Assembly: GCF_002266435.3 (NCBI RefSeq)
Contig: NZ_CP029426.2
Span: forward strand, 3,316,001-3,380,000
DNA length: 64,000 nucleotides
Direction of reading: 5' to 3'
From: Bradyrhizobium amphicarpaeae
Lineage (GTDB): Bacteria > Pseudomonadota > Alphaproteobacteria > Rhizobiales > Xanthobacteraceae
The notes beneath the pieces are model-generated. The model searched no databases. It saw nothing but the letters and a program-made list of their open reading frames with translations, and was not told the DNA's origin. The translations under genes were made by a program, and so were the position numbers. Positions 1-7,792 of the stretch are shown piece after piece (position 1 is the first letter of the stretch; each line of letters begins with the position of its first letter).

Positions 1-2
1 AG

Positions 3-368
3 ATGCCGTTCGCCGAGCTCAAGGGCGTCGAGTTCATCGAGGCCGGCAAGGATCGGGTGGTGGCGCGCATGATGGTCCGGCCTGATCTCTGTACGCTCCA
101 CCACACCATTCATGGCGGGGCGGTGATGGCGCTGGCCGATTCCGTCGGGGCGGCGGCAACCGTGATCAACCTGCCCGAGGACGCCAAGGGCACGACCACG
201 CTGGAGAGCAAGACCAATTTCATCGGCGGGGCCAAGGAGGGAACGACGGTGATTGCCACCGCCACCCCGATCCATCGTGGCCGGCGGACCCAGGTCTGGA
301 CCACCCGGCTGGAAACTGAGGATGGCAAGCTGGTTGCCGTGGTCACCCAGACTCAGCTGGTCCTGTAA
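3..368 (+). CDS. PaaI-family hotdog thioesterase (5' end probably cut)
   Basis: This is a hotdog-fold acyl-CoA thioesterase of the PaaI/YdiI type, expected to hydrolyse acyl- or aryl-CoA thioesters in the cytoplasm. The visible sequence has the family core: a HHTIHGGAVMALAD segment with the catalytic-helix pattern, followed by the central strands ending in VVTQTQLVL. At 121 residues it is somewhat shorter than the usual 135-150, and the first ATG sits at base 3 of the window. The true start is therefore probably upstream, outside the window. The substrate cannot be inferred. No neighbour on the left is visible. Confidence 0.8.
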   Translation: MPFAELKGVEFIEAGKDRVVARMMVRPDLCTLHHTIHGGAVMALADSVGAAATVINLPEDAKGTTTLESKTNFIGGAKEGTTVIATATPIHRGRRTQVWTTRLETEDGKLVAVVTQTQLVL

Positions 369-520
369 GACTACGGGTCTTTGATTTTATTAACGAATTA
401 GTCGTTTCCCGTGCCTTTAACTTGGGCAGGTCCTCGTCTTGCAAAAGATGCTGCGATGCACAATATAGGAGGTCTAGGGATTCGAACGCCTCCTCGAGGG
501 ACACCAAGAGGAGTTTTGAC

Positions 521-1126
521 GTGGTACTTGAAGAAACCGTCCGCACCGCTCCGGGCTATGTGCGGACCCTGAGCCAGCACGAAGAATTGCCGCTCCTGCG
601 CGATCATCTGCTGAGGCTCGATGCCGGAAGCCGGCACGACCGTTTCAACGGCTTTCTCGACGATTCTTTTATCGAGCGTTATGCTGCCCGCTGCGCCGAG
701 GACGGCACAGTGATCGTCGCCTATATCGTCGACGGCGTGGTCCGCGGTGCGGCCGAACTGCACCCGCCGGAAGGCGCCTCGCTCCCTGAAGTCGCCTTCA
801 GTGTAGAGGCCTCCGCGCGCCGCCAGAATGTCGGCACCGTGCTGTTCAGTCGCTTGATCGCCGAAGCGCGCTGGAAGGGCTACAAGACTCTGCGCATCAC
901 TACGGGCGCGGAGAATCACGCCATGCGCGCGCTCGCCAGGAAATTCGGTGCGCATCTCGCTTTCCGCCATGGCGAGTCAACCGGCACGATTGACCTTGCG
1001 AAGACGCCTGAGGACGAACTGGCGGAGCTTGCCGCAGCGCCGTTCAAGGCGGGACGTGCTCTTATCAGTTTCAACTCGACGTGTTGGAAGCTGATCTCCA
1101 GCATGTACGGCAATCGCGCGGCCTGA
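521..1126 (+). CDS. GNAT-family N-acetyltransferase
   Basis: The protein (201 aa) carries one GNAT domain covering most of its length. The acetyl-CoA-binding loop is the region around ARRQNVGTVLFSRLI, followed by NHAMRALARKFG, a typical beta4-alpha4 segment. The substrate is unknown. I chose the GTG at 521 because an AAGAGGAG ribosome-binding site lies seven bases before it. An upstream in-frame extension to 422 has low-complexity, non-family sequence. The gene is monocistronic and ends 18 bases before a strong bidirectional terminator hairpin. Family is confident, function is not. Confidence 0.82.
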   Translation: MVLEETVRTAPGYVRTLSQHEELPLLRDHLLRLDAGSRHDRFNGFLDDSFIERYAARCAEDGTVIVAYIVDGVVRGAAELHPPEGASLPEVAFSVEASARRQNVGTVLFSRLIAEARWKGYKTLRITTGAENHAMRALARKFGAHLAFRHGESTGTIDLAKTPEDELAELAAAPFKAGRALISFNSTCWKLISSMYGNRAA

Positions 1127-1144
1127 CATCAACGGGCCTGAATC

Positions 1145-1178
1145 AAAAAAGCGGACCGGCTAACCGGTCCGCTTTTTT
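1145..1178. terminator. Bidirectional rho-independent terminator
   Basis: A perfect 9-bp GC stem (GCGGACCGG / CCGGTCCGC) with a CTAA loop is flanked by an A-run on the left and a T-run on the right. It can therefore terminate both the acetyltransferase gene (plus strand) and the convergent 1201-1506 gene (minus strand). Confidence 0.93.
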
Positions 1179-1200
1179 GTTGCAACAAAGAATGAAGCGC

Positions 1201-1506
1201 TTAGGTGCCGGTGCGCTTGTCGTTGCCGAAACGGCGGACGACGCGGCGTTCGACCACGACGGAGCGCTGTGCGCCCTGTTCGCCGGCGATCACGCGCGTC
1301 GCGGTGATGCGGCTGTTGGTACGCGCCTGCTTCTTCACTTCGGCCTGCACGACATCGAGCGGCATCCCCATCAAGGCCGCGGCGATCTCGGCCTGCTGTC
1401 CCTGATCGTCGGTGATGCCGATGGCAGCGAAGATCGCCTCGTCCAGGGTCGGCGGATCATGGCGGACGCGCCGCGTGCCATATTTGGTATTCCAGTCTGC
1501 GCTCAT
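1201..1506 (-). CDS. Conserved hypothetical protein, 101 aa
   Basis: A small soluble protein with no recognised domain. The N-terminal part (WNTKYGTRRVRHDPPTLDEA) is followed by a helical segment and a basic C-terminus rich in Arg and Val. There is no signal peptide or membrane segment. A GAGG ribosome-binding site lies five bases before the ATG, and the gene ends against the shared bidirectional terminator, which supports it being real. The pattern DEAIFAAIGITDDQGQQAEIAAALMG suggests a helical adaptor-like region, but that is inference only. Confidence 0.75.
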   Translation of the reverse strand: MSADWNTKYGTRRVRHDPPTLDEAIFAAIGITDDQGQQAEIAAALMGMPLDVVQAEVKKQARTNSRITATRVIAGEQGAQRSVVVERRVVRRFGNDKRTGT

Positions 1507-1600
1507 AACGGCCTCGTTTGATGCCGGGATACCTAGTGCCGAGGATGCTGCATTGCAATATGAAATTGGTGTGGCATCTCAGCTATGCACCGGTCGGGTG

Positions 1601-2287
1601 TCAGGGCGGTGACGCGACACCGGCCTCGATTTCAATCCGTTGTTGCGGCCAGCGTTTCAGGGCGGCATGTCCGGCCTCGGTGAGCCCGTAGATTCCCCGG
1701 TCGGCCCGTTCGAACCAGCCATACACATTGTTAAGCAAGATCTTGCCGGCGTCAGGGCAGCGCACGCGCAACTCGCGCACGGGCCGCGGCCCGTCGGCGA
1801 GCGCCGAGGCGCAGGCCAGAGCCTGCTGCCGATAGGCCGTCATGATCGGTGCGCGGGTGCTGCCGCCGAGCACGGGGTCGCCCTGGCGGCGCTGGTGTTC
1901 GGCGACGAGGCGCGAGCGCACCTTCGGCTCGCGGCGCGGCGCTGCGGTCGGAGGCTTCACCAGCACCTCGACCTGGCCGCGGTCGGTGACGCCGAGCATT
2001 CCGAAGCCAAGGCGGCGGCAGAGGTTGCGATAGCGCGCGTCGCTCTCGCGCCCCTTGCCCCGGATCGACATCTTTGCCGCGATCCAGACCTCGTCGCCGG
2101 CCGGCGCGCGGTCGACCGCCTGCAGGATCAGTTCGAGATTGAAGGCGAGCTTGAGCTCGCCGATCACCACCACGGGCGGATCGCCGGCGCCGAGGCCAAC
2201 GAGATCGCAGCCGCCAATCTCGCCCTTGACCGTGAAGCCGAGCTCTTCGAGGAAGCGTTTGACGGGCAGGTAGAGCGCGGTTTCCAA
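1601..2287 (-). CDS. DUF2161 PD-(D/E)XK nuclease-like protein
   Basis: A 228-residue protein of the DUF2161 (COG5482) type. The N-terminal third has a PD-(D/E)XK nuclease pattern: Glu23, Asp28 in GGCDLVGL, and Glu44-Leu-Lys46 in VVVIGELKLAF. The C-terminal 70 residues (from about PIMTAYRQQALACA) look like a small winged-helix or DNA-binding module. The family is annotated as a putative phosphodiesterase, and its substrate is not established. The gene stands alone, with no restriction or defence genes beside it. All three catalytic-type acidic/basic residues are present, so an active enzyme is plausible. Confidence 0.8.
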   Translation of the reverse strand: METALYLPVKRFLEELGFTVKGEIGGCDLVGLGAGDPPVVVIGELKLAFNLELILQAVDRAPAGDEVWIAAKMSIRGKGRESDARYRNLCRRLGFGMLGVTDRGQVEVLVKPPTAAPRREPKVRSRLVAEHQRRQGDPVLGGSTRAPIMTAYRQQALACASALADGPRPVRELRVRCPDAGKILLNNVYGWFERADRGIYGLTEAGHAALKRWPQQRIEIEAGVASPP

Positions 2288-2437
2288 AAGGGGATCCGAT
2301 CAGCGAATCAGTTGCGGGGAGTCTAGCCCGGATCGGACTCGGCCTCTGCCCATTTGCCCGGGAAAGAGCATTGCGGTTATCCTGCGGCCGGGACAGCCGG
2401 CGCTTTGCGAAGATGACGATCAGGAACGGAGCCGAAC

Positions 2438-3121
2438 CTACACTCGTCCACCCACCGGGATCAGCGCACCCGTGACGCCGCTGGCGGCATCGCTGGCGAG
2501 GAACAGGATGACCTCAGCGAGCTCCTGCGGTGTCACCCATTTGGAGAAGTCCGCCTTCGGCATGTCGGCGCGGTTGGCTGCGGTGTCGATGATAGACGGC
2601 AGCACCGCATTCACCGTCACCTGGCCTTTCCACTCGTTGGCGAGCGCTTCGGTGAGGCGATGCACGCCTGCCTTCGACGCGGCGTAGGGGCCCATGCCGG
2701 AGCCGGCCTGAAGAGCGCCCATGGCGCCGATATTGACGATGCGGCCGGCCCTGGATGCGGCCAGATGCGGCAGCGCCGCGCGCGAGGTGTTGAGCGCGGT
2801 CAGGACGTTCAGCGCGTACATGCGCTGCCAGGTCTTGATGTCGCCGTCGCCGATGGTCTCGAAGGCGAAGCCGCCGGCGATATTGACCAGTGCGTCGACC
2901 CGGCCGAAGTGCTTTGCCGCCATCTCGACCGCCGTCTTCGCCTGCGCCGCGTCGGACAGGTCGACGCCGCCAATCTCGATGCTTTCAGGCGTTGCAGGCA
3001 CCTGCGAAGGCGCGTGATCGATGCGGGCCACGCGCGCGCCGCGTGACTGCGCGATCTCCGCGACCACTTTGCCGAGCGCTCCGAGCGCGCCTGTCACGAT
3101 CAGGACCTTGTCTTGCATCAT
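2438..3121 (-). CDS. SDR-family NAD(P)-dependent oxidoreductase
   Basis: A classical short-chain dehydrogenase of 227 residues. The nucleotide-binding motif TGALGALG starts near residue 10, the IAGG motif is near 85, and the catalytic Tyr-Lys pair is in YAASKAG. The C-terminus IPVGGRV matches the usual SDR end. The substrate is unknown. It lies 20 bases downstream of the tyrosine-phosphatase gene on the same strand, so the two are probably co-transcribed. Two adjacent ATGs (3121 and 3118) follow a GGGAG ribosome-binding site, and either could start the protein. Confidence 0.88.
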   Translation of the reverse strand: MMQDKVLIVTGALGALGKVVAEIAQSRGARVARIDHAPSQVPATPESIEIGGVDLSDAAQAKTAVEMAAKHFGRVDALVNIAGGFAFETIGDGDIKTWQRMYALNVLTALNTSRAALPHLAASRAGRIVNIGAMGALQAGSGMGPYAASKAGVHRLTEALANEWKGQVTVNAVLPSIIDTAANRADMPKADFSKWVTPQELAEVILFLASDAASGVTGALIPVGGRV

Positions 3122-3141
3122 TGGTCTCCCGGCACGGCTGT

Positions 3142-3885
3142 CTATGATTCCAGATAGCGCTCTTTCAGCGCGGTCCGTTCGGCCGCGCCGAGCTTGAGGC
3201 CGTCGCGCAGATAGGTTTCGAGATCGCCATATTCGCGGCCGATGGCCTCGAAGGCCGCGGCAAGATACGAGGCCTCGACGCTGCCGATGGCATTGCGGAC
3301 GTCCTCCGGCAGGTCGGTGGCAGCCGTCGCATCGCGCTTGTAATGCCGGTTGGTGAGCAGGTAGTCCTCGGCAATGATTTCATCGGGTACGCCGAGCGCA
3401 TGCAGGATCAGCGCACTGGCAAAGCCGGTGCGGTCCTTGCCCGCCGTGCAATGGATCACCAGCGGCGCGCGATCTTCCAGGAGATGGCCGAACAGGTTGC
3501 GAAAGCTGTTCGTGTGATGGCGAACGTAGTTGCGGTAGGATTCGCGCATGAGTTCCAACGCGACCGGTGCAGTCAGTGTGCCCCTCGCGAGTTCGGTCCG
3601 CAGCGCAGCCACGACGCTCGGCTCGATCGGCAGCGAATGCACCGTGATCTCGCTGACCACGCAGATTCCGGCCGCGCGCTCCTCGACCCCACGGAAATCG
3701 AAAGCGCTTCGCACGCCGAGCGCGCGAACGGTCTCGACGTCATCAGCGGTGAGCAGGCCGAGATGGTTGGAGCGGAAGATGTGACGCCAGCGCGTGACGC
3801 GGCCGTCGGTGGTCCTGTAGCCGCCGAGATCGCGAAAATTGCTGGCGCCTTGCAGGGCGAGGTGACGGGCAGGGGAATCTGACAT
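3142..3885 (-). CDS. Tyrosine-protein phosphatase (DSP/PTP-like)
   Basis: The protein has the dual-specificity/PTP-like signature HCTAGKDRTG near residue 145, which is the CX5R catalytic loop with the Lys-Asp insertion seen in bacterial MptpB/LipA-like enzymes. The N-terminal GASNFRDLGGY motif is typical of that group. It may hydrolyse phosphotyrosine or phosphoinositides, and no partner kinase is present nearby. The ATG at 3885 begins the conserved family N-terminus. A longer reading to 3993 adds non-family sequence. It is divergent from the MliC-like gene and upstream of the SDR gene in a two-gene operon. Confidence 0.87.
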   Translation of the reverse strand: MSDSPARHLALQGASNFRDLGGYRTTDGRVTRWRHIFRSNHLGLLTADDVETVRALGVRSAFDFRGVEERAAGICVVSEITVHSLPIEPSVVAALRTELARGTLTAPVALELMRESYRNYVRHHTNSFRNLFGHLLEDRAPLVIHCTAGKDRTGFASALILHALGVPDEIIAEDYLLTNRHYKRDATAATDLPEDVRNAIGSVEASYLAAAFEAIGREYGDLETYLRDGLKLGAAERTALKERYLES

Positions 3886-3955
3886 CGGATCGGCTATGGT
3901 TATGGTTCCATTGGACGCACGAGGGGCGTCCGTGAAAGCATTACAGGGGGCGATC

Positions 3956-4282
3956 ATGGGCCGGCACAAGGCCATTCTTTTGGGGATCACCATGCTGGCG
4001 GCTGGATTGACCGGTGCGCGGCAGACTGAAGCACAGACGTTCCGGACCTATCGCTGCGCCGATGGTACGCAGTTCATCGCTGGGTTTTATGACGACGACA
4101 AGCGCGCGTTTCTCCAGATCGACGGTGAGCCGGTCACGCTGGCAAAGCGGCTGTCGGTTTCGGGCGCGCGCTACTCGGGGGCAGGGGTGACTCTGAAGAT
4201 TCCCAAAGTCGGACCCACCACGGTGAAGCATCTGAGGCGACCGGTCACCGCCTGCGCGGTGGTCGAAAAGCCTGGGATCTAG
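3956..4282 (+). CDS. MliC-like (C-type lysozyme inhibitor) periplasmic protein
   Basis: A signal peptide (AILLGITMLAAGLTGA, cleaved near TEAQT) is followed by a domain matching MliC/PliC-type membrane-bound lysozyme inhibitors. It shows TYRCADGTQFIAGFYDDD, then LAKRLSVSGARYSGAGVTL, ending with a conserved Cys in VTACAVV. The two cysteines could form the family disulfide. No lipobox Cys is seen at the cleavage site, so it is probably soluble periplasmic. An AGGGGG ribosome-binding site precedes the ATG at 3956. Lysozyme inhibition is known for the family but is only inferred here. Confidence 0.75.
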   Translation: MGRHKAILLGITMLAAGLTGARQTEAQTFRTYRCADGTQFIAGFYDDDKRAFLQIDGEPVTLAKRLSVSGARYSGAGVTLKIPKVGPTTVKHLRRPVTACAVVEKPGI

Positions 4283-4302
4283 CTGCGAGGACGGCTGGAA
4301 TC

Positions 4303-4334
4303 AAAAAGGGCCGAAACCTCGTTGTTTCGACCCC
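4303..4334 (-). terminator. Rho-independent terminator of the gstI-like gene
   Basis: Read on the minus strand, a GGG-N-CGAAAC hairpin with one mismatch pairs around a six-base loop and is followed by TTTTT. It lies about 60 bases after the stop of the GstI-like gene. Confidence 0.7.
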
Positions 4335-4391
4335 TTCGAACTGCCGCCGGGCGCCCCTGAGAGCGCGGCGGTTTCAAACCAGCCAAAGGCA

Positions 4392-4595
4392 TCAGCGATC
4401 CCATTTCGGCTTGGCGTCGTCGACCGCGTCCTGGTGATACCAGCTGTCACTGCAAATCGAGACGTTCGCGGGCAGCGAACCGTGATCGGCAGAAAAGCGG
4501 GTCTCGCCATAGCGGCGTCCGGCGAGAGCTGCGCGGCCCCCGACCGGGAATTGGTAGATCGTTGCCGATCCCTGACTCAGACCATTGTTCATCAT
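4392..4595 (-). CDS. gstI: GstI-like DUF2735 protein, divergent from glnII
   Basis: A 67-residue protein whose features fit DUF2735: an N-terminal IYQFPVGGRAAL segment and a C-terminal SWYHQDAVDDAKPKW segment. In Rhizobium leguminosarum the 63-residue GstI is encoded upstream of and divergent from glnII and inhibits GSII synthesis. Size, sequence style and genomic position agree here. An AAGGAG ribosome-binding site lies seven bases before the first of two adjacent ATGs (4595). A longer reading frame to 4865 is not credible, since it lacks family sequence and crosses the promoter region. The role in translational inhibition is inferred from the rhizobial homologue. Confidence 0.78.
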   Translation of the reverse strand: MMNNGLSQGSATIYQFPVGGRAALAGRRYGETRFSADHGSLPANVSICSDSWYHQDAVDDAKPKWDR

Positions 4596-4761
4596 TGAGA
4601 TTCTCCTTGGTCGAAGCGCCTTAGCCTCCATGGTGCGCCCGACTCGTTCGATTGTGGTTACCGGACTCCCCATATCGGCCGCGCCTCCCCAATTGGAAAG
4701 TGCTGAAAAGGAAATCAGTTGCCGCCCAATTTGTGGGCAGATGGCGCTCTGCATTGTCCAA

Positions 4762-4778
4762 GGCACCCCGTCGGTGAC
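4762..4778. promoter_or_regulatory. Candidate NtrC-binding site
   Basis: The sequence GGCACC-N5-GGTGAC resembles the NtrC consensus TGCACC-N5-GGTGCA, matching GCACC in one half and GGTG in the other. It lies between the divergent gstI-like and glnII genes, about 270 bases upstream of the sigma-54 promoter, a distance usable by an enhancer-binding protein. Only one half-perfect site is seen, so this is tentative. Confidence 0.45.
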
Positions 4779-5027
4779 CAACGCCTGAGCCATTCCAAAG
4801 GTTGCTGGTCCGGGGGTGGAGACTTTGCGAAAATTGCTGGACGTTGATGCGCGTTTCATCGGCAACCTCCAGGGCAGCTTGGCTTGCTTCAGAATCGGGC
4901 GAATTCGGCAGGTTTTTGCGCTGCAGCTTCACGCGAAGGTGCGCGGCTATGACGCATGCGGCCAGAGACTGTCTGCTCGCGACGGCGAGACACCGGTCGC
5001 GGTGGAGACCCTCCGCACTGCGGCCTT

Positions 5028-5045
5028 TTGGCATGTAAAATGCTT
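5028..5045 (+). promoter_or_regulatory. Sigma-54 promoter of glnII
   Basis: TTGGCATGTAAAATGCTT contains GG at 5030-5031 and GC at 5042-5043 separated by exactly ten bases, as RpoN promoters require, and fits TGGCAC-N5-TTGCT. It is about 90 bases before the glnII start. NtrC/RpoN control of glnII is established in rhizobia. Confidence 0.82.
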
Positions 5046-5132
5046 GTAAATGGCCGGCCGATGATGGCCGGGTACAAAACGTTCGGGGGCCGCCAGGCCC
5101 CCAACCTTTCGCATCATCTACAGAGAGGCTCA

Positions 5133-6167
5133 ATGACCAAGTATAAGCTCGAGTACATCTGGCTCGACGGATATACGCCGACTCCGAACCTGCGCGGCAA
5201 AACTCAGATCAAGGAATTCGCGTCGTTCCCGACGCTCGAGCAGCTTCCGCTCTGGGGCTTCGATGGCTCCTCCACCCAGCAGGCCGAAGGCCACAGCTCC
5301 GATTGCGTGCTGAAGCCGGTTGCCGTCTTCCCGGACGCCGCGCGCACCAACGGTGTGCTCGTGATGTGCGAAGTCATGATGCCCGATGGCAAGACCCCGC
5401 ACGCCTCCAACAAGCGCGCAACCATTCTCGACGATTCCGGCGCGTGGTTCGGCTTCGAGCAGGAATACTTCTTCTACAAGGACGGCCGTCCGCTCGGCTT
5501 CCCGACCGCTGGCTATCCGGCGCCGCAGGGCCCGTACTACACCGGCGTCGGCTTCTCGAACGTCGGCGACGTCGCCCGCAAGATCGTCGAAGAGCATCTC
5601 GACCTCTGCCTGGCCGCCGGCATCAACCATGAAGGCATCAACGCGGAAGTCGCGAAGGGCCAGTGGGAATTCCAGATCTTCGGCAAGGGCTCCAAGAAGG
5701 CCGCTGACGAAATGTGGATGGCCCGCTATTTGATGCTGCGCCTGACCGAGAAATACGGCATCGACATCGAATTCCACTGCAAGCCGCTCGGCGACACCGA
5801 CTGGAACGGCTCCGGCATGCACGCCAACTTCTCGACCGAGTATATGCGTACGGTCGGCGGCAAGGAGTACTTCGAGGCGCTGATGGCCGCCTTCGACAAG
5901 AACCTGATGGACCACATCGCCGTCTACGGCCCGGACAACGACAAGCGTCTGACCGGCAAGCACGAGACCGCGCCGTGGAACAAGTTCAGCTACGGCATTG
6001 CCGACCGCGGTGCTTCGATCCGCGTGCCGCACTCCTTCGTCAACAACGGCTACAAGGGCTATCTGGAAGACCGCCGTCCGAACTCGCAGGGCGACCCATA
6101 CCAGATCGCTTCGCAGATCCTGAAGACGATCGCGTCCGTGCCGGCCGACAAGAAGGCCGCGGCCTAA
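5133..6167 (+). CDS. glnII: Glutamine synthetase type II (GSII)
   Basis: The product (344 aa) is the eukaryotic-like octameric glutamine synthetase that condenses glutamate and ammonia with ATP in the cytoplasm. Family motifs are clear: EYIWLDGY at the N-terminus, LPLWGFDGSST, AGINHEGINAEVAKGQWEFQ, DTDWNGSGMHANFS, and the ATP-binding KRLTGKHETAPW. Length fits rhizobial GlnII, and there is no adenylylation segment of the GlnA type. A GAGAGG ribosome-binding site precedes the ATG at 5133. Regulation is visible in the upstream RpoN promoter and the divergent gstI-like gene, and a strong terminator follows at 6212. Confidence 0.97.
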   Translation: MTKYKLEYIWLDGYTPTPNLRGKTQIKEFASFPTLEQLPLWGFDGSSTQQAEGHSSDCVLKPVAVFPDAARTNGVLVMCEVMMPDGKTPHASNKRATILDDSGAWFGFEQEYFFYKDGRPLGFPTAGYPAPQGPYYTGVGFSNVGDVARKIVEEHLDLCLAAGINHEGINAEVAKGQWEFQIFGKGSKKAADEMWMARYLMLRLTEKYGIDIEFHCKPLGDTDWNGSGMHANFSTEYMRTVGGKEYFEALMAAFDKNLMDHIAVYGPDNDKRLTGKHETAPWNKFSYGIADRGASIRVPHSFVNNGYKGYLEDRRPNSQGDPYQIASQILKTIASVPADKKAAA

Positions 6168-6211
6168 GATCCTCCCGGCCCGGGCTGGGGGGCTGGCCCG
6201 GGTTGGCTCTC

Positions 6212-6247
6212 AATCCGCCGGAGCTGAAAGGCTCCGGCGGATTTTTA
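6212..6247 (+). terminator. Rho-independent terminator of glnII
   Basis: A perfect 13-base stem (AATCCGCCGGAGC pairing with GCTCCGGCGGATT) with a six-base loop is followed by a T-run, 45 bases after the glnII stop. Confidence 0.95.
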
Positions 6248-6365
6248 GTATTCTGATGACAGCCATTCCCGTGACGCAGCCGGGCTGCGTCACGTGAAAC
6301 CTGTCCATCTGAGCCCGAAGCGCGATAGAATGCTCGCAGGATGCGCGCAGGGCCGGGGACGGCTG

Positions 6366-7067
6366 GTGTTTGAAGGCTTCTACAAGGTGAAATTTCAGCT
6401 CGGCGACGCCGTCGGCCGGAGCGTGATGCATGCCGGCAGCGGCAAGATGCTCGGCGGCAATTCGGCCTTCGCCCATATCGGCACCTACGAGAAGACCGAC
6501 AGCGGCGTCGACGTCGTGATCAACACCGTCCGCCACAACCCCGATCCGAACTACCGCGCCATGGCAGGTACCGATGACGCCACCTTGCTCGCCAAGGGCT
6601 GGGCGGATGGCGACCTCTATCGCTTCAAGGGCGAGCTGAAGGAGCTGCCCGGCATTCCCTTCCAGTCGGTGATGACGCCGATCACGGCAGACGAGGTGCC
6701 GATCGCCGGTGGCGTCGGCGAAGCCGGCATCGCCGACGGCCTCTACTCGGTCCATTTGCGGATGCTCGATGGTCTCGACGGCGGCCTCACCGGCGTGATG
6801 CTGCTCAACCGGGGCCGCATCCTCGGCGGCGATGCGTCGTTCTACTATCTCGGCAGCTACACCGCCGCGAACGGGCGCTGGAAGGGCCAGCTTCTCAACC
6901 AGGAACACACGCCGGCCAAGGATGACCCGATCTTCGGCGGCCACGAGGTCGGCATCGGCTTCGCCGGCACGTACGATTCAGAGCAGGCGGTGCTGGAGGC
7001 GACCGCACTTGCCGGCAAGCGCAGCCTGCGCCTGACCGCCTCGCTCAAGCTGATGCATCGCGCCTGA
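6366..7067 (+). CDS. GrlR-like protein, duplicated domain (paralogue 1)
   Basis: The protein consists of two similar halves. Half one begins near GFYKVKF, with GKMLGGNSAFAHIGTY. Half two begins near GLYSVHLRMLDG, with GRILGGDASFYYLGSY. These resemble the GrlR beta-barrel family, named for the enterobacterial repressor of a type III secretion locus, where GrlR is a single barrel of about 120 residues. No type III genes are in the window, so a role in secretion is not supported. The start is uncertain: GTG at 6366 starts just before the first repeat, while an upstream ATG at 6294 lacks a ribosome-binding site. It is 18 bases upstream of the ModA-like gene. Confidence 0.72.
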   Translation: MFEGFYKVKFQLGDAVGRSVMHAGSGKMLGGNSAFAHIGTYEKTDSGVDVVINTVRHNPDPNYRAMAGTDDATLLAKGWADGDLYRFKGELKELPGIPFQSVMTPITADEVPIAGGVGEAGIADGLYSVHLRMLDGLDGGLTGVMLLNRGRILGGDASFYYLGSYTAANGRWKGQLLNQEHTPAKDDPIFGGHEVGIGFAGTYDSEQAVLEATALAGKRSLRLTASLKLMHRA

Positions 7068-7085
7068 TCGCGACGGGGATAGCTC

Positions 7086-7769
7086 ATGGAAAACCTTCGC
7101 ATGCTCTCGACGCTCGGCCTGATGGGGGCGATGCGCAGCCTGTCGTCCGCGTATCAAGCCGCAACCGGCGTCCGCATCGACGCCGATTTCGCGCCGACCC
7201 TCGCTTTGCTGAAGCGATTGCGCGAGGGCGAGGCCGCCGATCTCGTGATCCTCACGCGCGAAGGGCTGGACGAGATGATCGCGGAGGGCCGCGTGGTCGC
7301 CGGGAGCGCGGCCGATCTGGCGCGCTCCTATGTCGGCATTGCGGTGCGGGCAGGGCAGGCGCATCCCGGTATCGGAAGCGAGGCGGCGCTGCGCGGGACC
7401 CTGCTCGCAGCGCGATCCGTTGCCTATTCGCGGCTGGGTGCGAGCGGCGTCTACTTCGCCCAGCTGATCGTGCGGATGGGGATCGCAGCCGAGATCAACG
7501 CCAAGGCCACCGTCGTCGAGCAGGGTTTTACGGCCGAGCGTCTCGTCAGCGGCGAGGCCGACCTCGCCGTGCAGCAGATCAGCGAGCTGAAGCAGGTCGG
7601 CGGCATCGAGGTGGTCGGCCCGATCCCGCACGAGCTGCAGACACCGGCGGTGTTCTCCGCCGGCCGCATGGCGGCTGCGGCGCATGCTGACGCGGCGGAC
7701 CGCCTGCTGCGCTATCTGGCATCGCCCGAGACCGTACCGGTCCTGCGTCAATCGGGGCTCGAGCCTTGA
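7086..7769 (+). CDS. ModA-like substrate-binding protein lacking a signal peptide
   Basis: A 227-residue protein with the fold pattern of periplasmic molybdate/sulfate-type binding proteins (SBP_bac_11): DLVILTREGLDEMIAEGRV, then RSVAYSRLGASGVYFAQL, then GEADLAVQQISELKQV. The N-terminus MENLRMLSTLGLMGAM directly enters the first beta-alpha unit and no cleavable signal peptide is visible. The protein may therefore stay in the cytoplasm. No permease or ATPase lies beside it. A GGGGA ribosome-binding site supports the ATG at 7086. It is probably co-transcribed with the GrlR-like and Sel1 genes. The ligand is unknown. Confidence 0.75.
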   Translation: MENLRMLSTLGLMGAMRSLSSAYQAATGVRIDADFAPTLALLKRLREGEAADLVILTREGLDEMIAEGRVVAGSAADLARSYVGIAVRAGQAHPGIGSEAALRGTLLAARSVAYSRLGASGVYFAQLIVRMGIAAEINAKATVVEQGFTAERLVSGEADLAVQQISELKQVGGIEVVGPIPHELQTPAVFSAGRMAAAAHADAADRLLRYLASPETVPVLRQSGLEP

Positions 7770-7792
7770 ATTTGCCGGAGCGAGGACGCAAC

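Noticed and set aside
4621..5133. A 170-codon minus-strand frame in the gstI/glnII gap
   Set aside because: It spans the sigma-54 promoter and upstream control region and has no domain.
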